Part shown: in pieces, positions 5,155-8,614 of the stretch
Layout: each line of letters begins with the position of its first letter
Position numbering within the stretch: the stretch's first letter is position 1
Origin: Proteobacteria bacterium CAG:495
GTDB taxonomy: Bacteria; Pseudomonadota; Alphaproteobacteria; RF32; CAG-239
Length of the DNA stretch: 8,614 bases
Direction: 5' to 3'
Assembly (NCBI GenBank): GCA_000432275.1
Contig: HF995266.1
Coordinates: forward strand, 1 to 8,614
Made by a program: the position numbers and the translations under genes
The notes under the pieces: generated by a model
Told to the model about the DNA's origin: nothing
The model's database searches: none
The model's input: only the letters and a program-made list of their open reading frames with translations

Positions 5155-6753
5155 ATGATTAAGATAACACACTATGAAGTTTATACCGATCACGGGCGCG
5201 GTTGGCAGTTGGAAGACCGTTTTGCCATCGAGCAGCGGCAGGACGCGTTTAACCTTGCCAAGGAGTTGGAGCTCGACAAGGTAAAGGTTAAAATCATCAA
5301 GGAAGTTTTTGATGTGCAGGACAATTCTTATCAGGAAACGGTCGAGTACGTCAGTAATCTTTCCCGCAAAAATAAAAACGGAGGACTGCCGAGTTCTTAT
5401 CCCGGAATCAAAAAAGCCGACGAACGTGAGGAAGAAGAGCAGGTGGAGGAAGTCGTCGAGTCAACCGGCGGCGGCAGCATATTGAGCGCATTGATAAAGC
5501 TGGTTGCGCTTACGTTGCTGTGTCTGGCTTTGGCAAACGTCCTGGTCAGCCTGATATTTCCGGTTATCGAAAATTTTATTCCCGATGAGCAAAACAGCCG
5601 CCCGATTTTGTTTGTCATCTTCTTTGTCATCTTTTTAAGCATTGCCGTACCGCTGATTCTCCGTTACGTGCCGTGGTATGTTTTTGTTGAGCGCCGTCGT
5701 CCGGTTGCGGTCAAGGAAAAGACTTTTTACGATAAGGCCGGTGAACTGATTGACTTTTACAATCTCAATGACGACGTCGACCCCATCGTGACGCCGGCAT
5801 ACCCGGAAGCCCCTTTGGAATATAAGCAGTATCTGATAACTTTTCTGACTGATTTGCTTTCCAATCTCAAGTCTCCGACTGCCACCAGCACCAGTTTTTC
5901 CAAATTCGGCATCAAGTTGATTGTTTACGGCGGCTGTCTGGAAATGGCGCGTTACAGCGGCTTGGGTATAACCGAAGCCAATTCCATTTTGTATGACGCT
6001 TTTCGCATAACGGACGGCGACGGCGCTGATTTGGAGGCGTTTTACGAGGCCAAGAGAACTTATAAGGACAATAAGGTTGCCGTCTTTCTGACCGGCGTCG
6101 GAGCTTATTTGATGGCACATGTGATTAAAGGCCGGCCGATGCCGACCGAGCTGCTGAATTTAAGTTTTTCCAAATGGGAAAAACAAAATAAGACCGATGA
6201 GATTGTTCCCGTTTTGTCTCCGGTTCCCGAAGAGCCGGAAACGCCTGTTCCCGACGATGTTCTGTTTGACGCATTAGTCAGCATCAAAAGCGATTTGAAG
6301 TTTCTGGACGACAGCATTCCCAACCGGGATGAAGTCGCCGCTCAGACCAGTGCCGAAATCCGCAACATCATTTTCAACCTTCTTGGCAAATATAAGGGGG
6401 AAGATACCATTGAGGCAGACGGAATAACCACGATTCATTTCCATAAGATAAGCAATGCGGTGCGTTTTGCCGTCGAATGTCTGAAAGATATCGGCACCTA
6501 TCAGGAAGAAACCAACAACGACAATCTGATTTTGCGCAATTGCTGCGCCGTAACCGAGGACAAGCCGGAAAACGAACCCAATCTGAGCGAGCGGCTCTCG
6601 GATATATTTGAGCACATTTACAATCAGGAAATAGTCGTCACCAAACCGGTTTTCGAGGCCTTGCAGGAGAGCGGCCGCCATTTCGACTACCTTGGCGAGA
6701 AAACGCTTAATAAACTGAATATTAATGTAGAATTATACAAATTGTTGGATTAA
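5155..6753 (+). CDS. Two-pass membrane protein with degenerate class III cyclase-like C-terminal domain
   Basis: This 532-residue protein has four parts. Residues 1-68 form a small alpha/beta domain (HYEVYTDHGRGWQLEDRF, then VKIIKEVFD) of a kind I associate with alphaproteobacterial membrane cyclase-like proteins. After an acidic linker (about 87-103) come two membrane helices, about 109-136 and 150-170, joined by a short loop. Residues about 190-345 form a mostly helical domain I cannot name. Residues about 368-532 resemble a class III adenylate/guanylate cyclase domain: ADGITTIHF for the GDGxxxxF strand, NAVRFAVECL helix, NLSERL (476-481, resembling the catalytic NxAxRL with Asn476 and Arg480), then EIVVTKPVFEAL and FDYLGEKTLNKLNINVELYKLL closing the fold. 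The first metal-binding Asp motif (FxDxxGFT) is not recognisable, so cyclase activity is doubtful. The ATG has only a weak GAGA upstream and lies 19 nt past the rpmE terminator; its promoter is unclear. Confidence 0.7.
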   Translation: MIKITHYEVYTDHGRGWQLEDRFAIEQRQDAFNLAKELELDKVKVKIIKEVFDVQDNSYQETVEYVSNLSRKNKNGGLPSSYPGIKKADEREEEEQVEEVVESTGGGSILSALIKLVALTLLCLALANVLVSLIFPVIENFIPDEQNSRPILFVIFFVIFLSIAVPLILRYVPWYVFVERRRPVAVKEKTFYDKAGELIDFYNLNDDVDPIVTPAYPEAPLEYKQYLITFLTDLLSNLKSPTATSTSFSKFGIKLIVYGGCLEMARYSGLGITEANSILYDAFRITDGDGADLEAFYEAKRTYKDNKVAVFLTGVGAYLMAHVIKGRPMPTELLNLSFSKWEKQNKTDEIVPVLSPVPEEPETPVPDDVLFDALVSIKSDLKFLDDSIPNRDEVAAQTSAEIRNIIFNLLGKYKGEDTIEADGITTIHFHKISNAVRFAVECLKDIGTYQEETNNDNLILRNCCAVTEDKPENEPNLSERLSDIFEHIYNQEIVVTKPVFEALQESGRHFDYLGEKTLNKLNINVELYKLLD

Positions 6754-6769
6754 ATTATTGATTAAAAGG

Positions 6770-6798
6770 TTGAGCTTTTTCAATCCCTATGCTATACT
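6770..6798 (+). promoter_or_regulatory. Sigma70-type promoter for the PPC-like gene
   Basis: TTGAGC (6770-6775) and TATACT (6793-6798) are separated by 17 bp, and a transcript start is expected near 6805. A very strong ribosome binding site, GGAGGAG (6814-6820), lies 7 nt before the ATG. Both suggest high expression of the downstream gene. Confidence 0.72.
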
Positions 6799-6827
6799 GA
6801 AACTAGAATAGTCGGAGGAGAAACCTT

Positions 6828-7664
6828 ATGTCATCTGTAGATTCGTTAAAAGACAGCGCCCTTTCAGACGCCAGCTCTCAGTATTGGGAAAAGACACTGA
6901 CCGATATGAACAATGTCGATGAGTCGTTTGCCAATGCACGCGATTTGGGCTACAGCCGGCTTAACTATTCTCGTCTGACCGCCATCGGAACCTTAGCCAA
7001 GGTTGACAAGGTTGATATTTATAAAACCAACGTGATTTCCAACCGCGGCAAGCTCTCCATTTCCGTCCGTACCGGCGGGGAGGACTCCAAGGTGCTGGAC
7101 CTCTCTACGTATGAAACTTATCTTAACCAGCTCAAACAGCAGACCGATCCTGAAGGATATGAAAAAGAGAAAGCCGAAAAGAAAAAAGAACAGGCAGAAA
7201 AGTCTTCTCTGGAACTGACGGCACCCGGCGTACGGATTGAGGTTTATTCTACCAATCGTCAGGGCAAGCAGGTTCTGGTTGCCGACAGCGCGGAAGACGA
7301 AGGCAGCGAACTGCGCGAAAATCTTGAGTTGATGCTGACAGGAGAGTATGAAGCCTCCAAGGGAACCTATTACATCAAAATCAGCCGCGATGAGACTGTA
7401 GACAGCGATGAAGAGATGCCCTATGCCCTCCAGATTAAAATGGGCGATACTTTCAAACACGACTACGTTGCGATAGAACAGCCCTCGGAAGACACCAACA
7501 ACGGCAAGGAGAGCAAAATCCCCCTGACTACGTCATCAGGCGGTTCTTTGTCGGCTGTCAACGCTTTGCAGATTCAGGCTTCCCGTTATCAGGCGACGGC
7601 TCAGATGCTGCAAGTCGGTTATCAAAATATGGCAAGTATTTATTCCAAAAACAATAAATTTTAA
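6828..7664 (+). CDS. Uncharacterised protein with a PPC-like beta domain split by a charged helix
   Basis: I do not recognise a named family for this 278-residue protein. Residues about 50-92 (KVDIYKTNVI, GKLSISVRTGG) and about 130-206 (VRIEVYSTNRQGKQVLVADS, LMLTGEYEASKGTYYIKIS, MPYALQIKMG) together resemble a bacterial pre-peptidase C-terminal (PPC) beta sandwich, with the typical D-x-Y start and GxYYIKI near the end. The two halves are separated by a Lys/Glu-rich helix (about 108-127). The N-terminus (1-48) is polar and helical with no signal peptide or membrane segment. The C-terminus (about 240-272, SAVNALQIQASRYQ, then ATAQMLQVGYQNMAS) is an amphipathic helix resembling the C-terminal helices of flagellar axial proteins. 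A strong promoter and ribosome binding site suggest an abundant product. Export without a signal peptide is possible but speculative. Confidence 0.75.
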   Translation: MSSVDSLKDSALSDASSQYWEKTLTDMNNVDESFANARDLGYSRLNYSRLTAIGTLAKVDKVDIYKTNVISNRGKLSISVRTGGEDSKVLDLSTYETYLNQLKQQTDPEGYEKEKAEKKKEQAEKSSLELTAPGVRIEVYSTNRQGKQVLVADSAEDEGSELRENLELMLTGEYEASKGTYYIKISRDETVDSDEEMPYALQIKMGDTFKHDYVAIEQPSEDTNNGKESKIPLTTSSGGSLSAVNALQIQASRYQATAQMLQVGYQNMASIYSKNNKF

Positions 7665-7693
7665 CATCTCTGCCGTATCACGCAAAAAAATGC

Positions 7694-7722
7694 TTGTATA
7701 TTACGCAAAGAAAATCTATCTT
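7694..7722 (+). promoter_or_regulatory. Possible promoter for trcR
   Basis: TTGTAT (7694-7699) and TATCTT (7717-7722) are 17 bp apart, about 52 bp upstream of the trcR ATG. The -10 box lies inside a hairpin sequence (7709-7737), so promoter and terminator readings compete here. Confidence 0.4.
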
Positions 7723-7737
7723 ATGGATAGTTTTTCT
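7709..7737 (+). terminator. Hairpin with T run between the PPC-like gene and trcR
   Basis: AGAAAA (7709-7714) pairs with TTTTCT (7732-7737) and CTATC (7716-7720) pairs with GATAG (7726-7730), with one T-T mismatch and a 5-nt loop. GATAG is followed by five T. It could end the PPC-like transcript, but the stem is AT-rich and so only a moderate terminator. Confidence 0.45.
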
Positions 7738-7774
7738 ATTTAGACTATGTCGTGTTAAGAAAGGATTTTATATT

Positions 7775-8356
7775 ATGACAGCACCATTGATGCCTCGTGC
7801 AACCGCAGTATGGCTGGTGGAAAACACAACCTTGACTTTTCGTCAGATTGCCGAATTTTGCGAACTTCATGAACTGGAAATTCAGGCGATAGCCGACGGC
7901 GATGTTTCCAGCAACATTATGGGGCTTTCTCCCTTGGATAACGGTCAGCTGACGGCAGAAGAAATCAAACGTTGCGAAGCGGATGCCTGTGCGAACCTCG
8001 TCGCTTCGGAATTGGAAAGAAACGTTAAGGCGCGCAATATGAAAGCCAAAAAGGTTTTGTCTCCGTCACAGCGTCAGGATAAACCCAATGCCATTGCTTG
8101 GATTGTCAAAAATTATCCTGAACTCAAAGACAGCCAGATTTGCAAAATTATCGGTACGACCAAACCGACTATTGAGGCTATTCGTAACGGTACGCACCGC
8201 GATATGGCGGTCATCCGTCCCAAGAACCCGGTAACGATTGGCCTGTGCAGCGAGCAGGATATCGAAAAAGCGGTTCTTGCCGCTAAGGCAAAAGCAGAAA
8301 AGCCGGCCGCTAAACCCAAAAAGAAAACCACAGCCAAGAAAGCTGCTAAAAAATAA
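7775..8356 (+). CDS. trcR: TrcR, cell-cycle transcriptional regulator (DUF1013 family)
   Basis: This 193-residue cytoplasmic DNA-binding protein is nearly confined to alphaproteobacteria, where TrcR is linked to CtrA-related cell-cycle control. The N-terminus MTAPLMPRATAVWLVENT, the segment QLTAEEIKRCEAD, SQRQDKPNAIAWIVKNYPEL, IIGTTKPTIEAIR and NPVTIGLCS are family hallmarks. Two helix-turn-helix-like segments, about 11-42 and 106-139, align with each other (AVWLVENTTLTFRQIAEF with AIAWIVKNYPELKDSQICKI), pointing to an internal duplication. Residues about 170-193 form a Lys/Ala/Pro-rich tail that could bind DNA non-specifically. I chose ATG 7775 rather than the upstream in-frame TTG at 7694, because family similarity begins at 7775 and AAAGGA (7760-7765) lies 9 nt before it. 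Confidence 0.93.
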   Translation: MTAPLMPRATAVWLVENTTLTFRQIAEFCELHELEIQAIADGDVSSNIMGLSPLDNGQLTAEEIKRCEADACANLVASELERNVKARNMKAKKVLSPSQRQDKPNAIAWIVKNYPELKDSQICKIIGTTKPTIEAIRNGTHRDMAVIRPKNPVTIGLCSEQDIEKAVLAAKAKAEKPAAKPKKKTTAKKAAKK

Positions 8357-8358
8357 TT

Positions 8359-8389
8359 AAAAAAGCTCCCTCAAACGGGAGCTTTTTTT
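8359..8389. terminator. Strong, bidirectional intrinsic terminator after trcR
   Basis: GCTCCC (8365-8370) pairs with GGGAGC (8377-8382) around a 6-nt loop. A-T pairs extend the stem on both sides, and a seven-T run (8383-8389) follows on the plus strand. The minus strand also has six T after the stem, so it could serve a convergent gene from the right. Confidence 0.93.
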
Positions 8390-8439
8390 GAACAAACTGA
8401 AATGTATTGATGTAATGCAGAAATCTTTTCTGATTGCAA

Positions 8440-8614
8440 TTATCCTAAATTATAGTAAACTCCATCTTGCAGTTCAGAGGTGAACTGTGGTGTCTCAAAA
8501 ACATCACACATAGAATCCACTGTTTTGGTGGAGTAGCCGACATAAGCATATTTATATGACGAATAAGGCTGACTGGCTATGTGCAGTTTTTGAGCTCCAC
8601 CTCCTTGTTTTTTT
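8440..8614 (-). CDS. Possible C-terminal part of an unknown gene running off the right edge
   Basis: On the minus strand a frame is open from the window edge for 57 codons and ends with TAA at 8442-8440. No start is needed because it enters from outside. The predicted tail is rich in Tyr, Ser and Thr (SYKYAYVGYSTKTVDSM, then QDGVYYNLG) and matches no family I know. Support: a convergent terminator lies 50 bp downstream, and trcR is clearly closed. Against: an open frame of this length arises by chance a few times in a hundred, and the same stretch can be folded into several hairpins. Its GC content and codons (ATA, GGA, AAA) look poorer than those of the neighbouring genes, which would fit an acquired gene. 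Confidence 0.4.
   Translation of the reverse strand, partial: KKQGGGAQKLHIASQPYSSYKYAYVGYSTKTVDSMCDVFETPQFTSELQDGVYYNLG

Noticed and set aside
7694..7774. In-frame TTG extension of trcR adding 27 residues
   Set aside because: The extension is not family-like. A good ribosome binding site and the conserved N-terminus both point to ATG 7775, and the TTG is better read as a -35 box.
8415..8483. Small plus-strand frame of 22 codons (MQKSFLIAI...)
   Set aside because: It has no ribosome binding site, no conservation evidence, and an unremarkable length.
8527..8601. Retron-like msr/msd reading: GGTGGAG followed by TAGC and closed by CTCCACC
   Set aside because: It is only about 75 nt between the repeats, has no typical msd hairpin, and no reverse transcriptase is visible. 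A seven-base inverted repeat is weak support.
8390..8614. Known riboswitch (cobalamin, lysine, TPP, SAM-II) in the region after trcR
   Set aside because: Isolated short matches such as CCACTG or AGAGGTG occur, but no set of conserved boxes in the right order is present.

Overview
The window looks like chromosome from an alphaproteobacterium, probably a host-associated relative of Rhodospirillales with moderate GC content. The support is a set of markers that travel together in that class: a 6S RNA directly downstream of zapA, a DUF4164-type coiled-coil gene overlapping zapA, a cysteine-free ribosomal protein L31, and a TrcR (DUF1013) regulator. I see no transposase, integrase, phage gene, CRISPR array, tRNA or rRNA.

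Layout. Positions 1-1665 are read leftward: a DUF4164/ZauP-like coiled-coil gene, zapA (26-bp overlap), 6S RNA with its own terminator, and a YmdB-type metallophosphoesterase that starts with TTG. A short divergent spacer (1666-1753) follows. Positions 1754-4711 are read rightward and look like one operon: a degenerate ThiE-like protein, elongation factor P, an inositol-monophosphatase-like protein that lacks most metal ligands, and a secreted protein with a long Ala/Pro/Lys/Glu linker and an OmpA-like peptidoglycan-binding domain. Next come rpmE (L31) with its own promoter and terminator, and a two-pass membrane protein ending in a degenerate class III nucleotidyl-cyclase-like domain. Then come an unrecognised 278-residue protein with a split PPC-like beta domain, and trcR, closed by a strong terminator. 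The last 175 bases hold a frame open on the minus strand that runs off the window edge. The same stretch can also be folded as RNA, and I cannot decide between the two.

How the genes fit together. ZapA and its partner act on the FtsZ ring, 6S RNA on sigma70 RNA polymerase, EF-P and L31 on the ribosome, the OmpA-like protein on the envelope, and TrcR on cell-cycle transcription. This is mostly housekeeping content. The unusual theme is that three intact, well-kept genes (ThiE-like, IMPase-like, cyclase-like) resemble enzymes but lack catalytic residues. They read as retained pseudoenzymes rather than as pseudogenes, since none has a frameshift or internal stop. I found no convincing new multi-gene defence or mobile system here.
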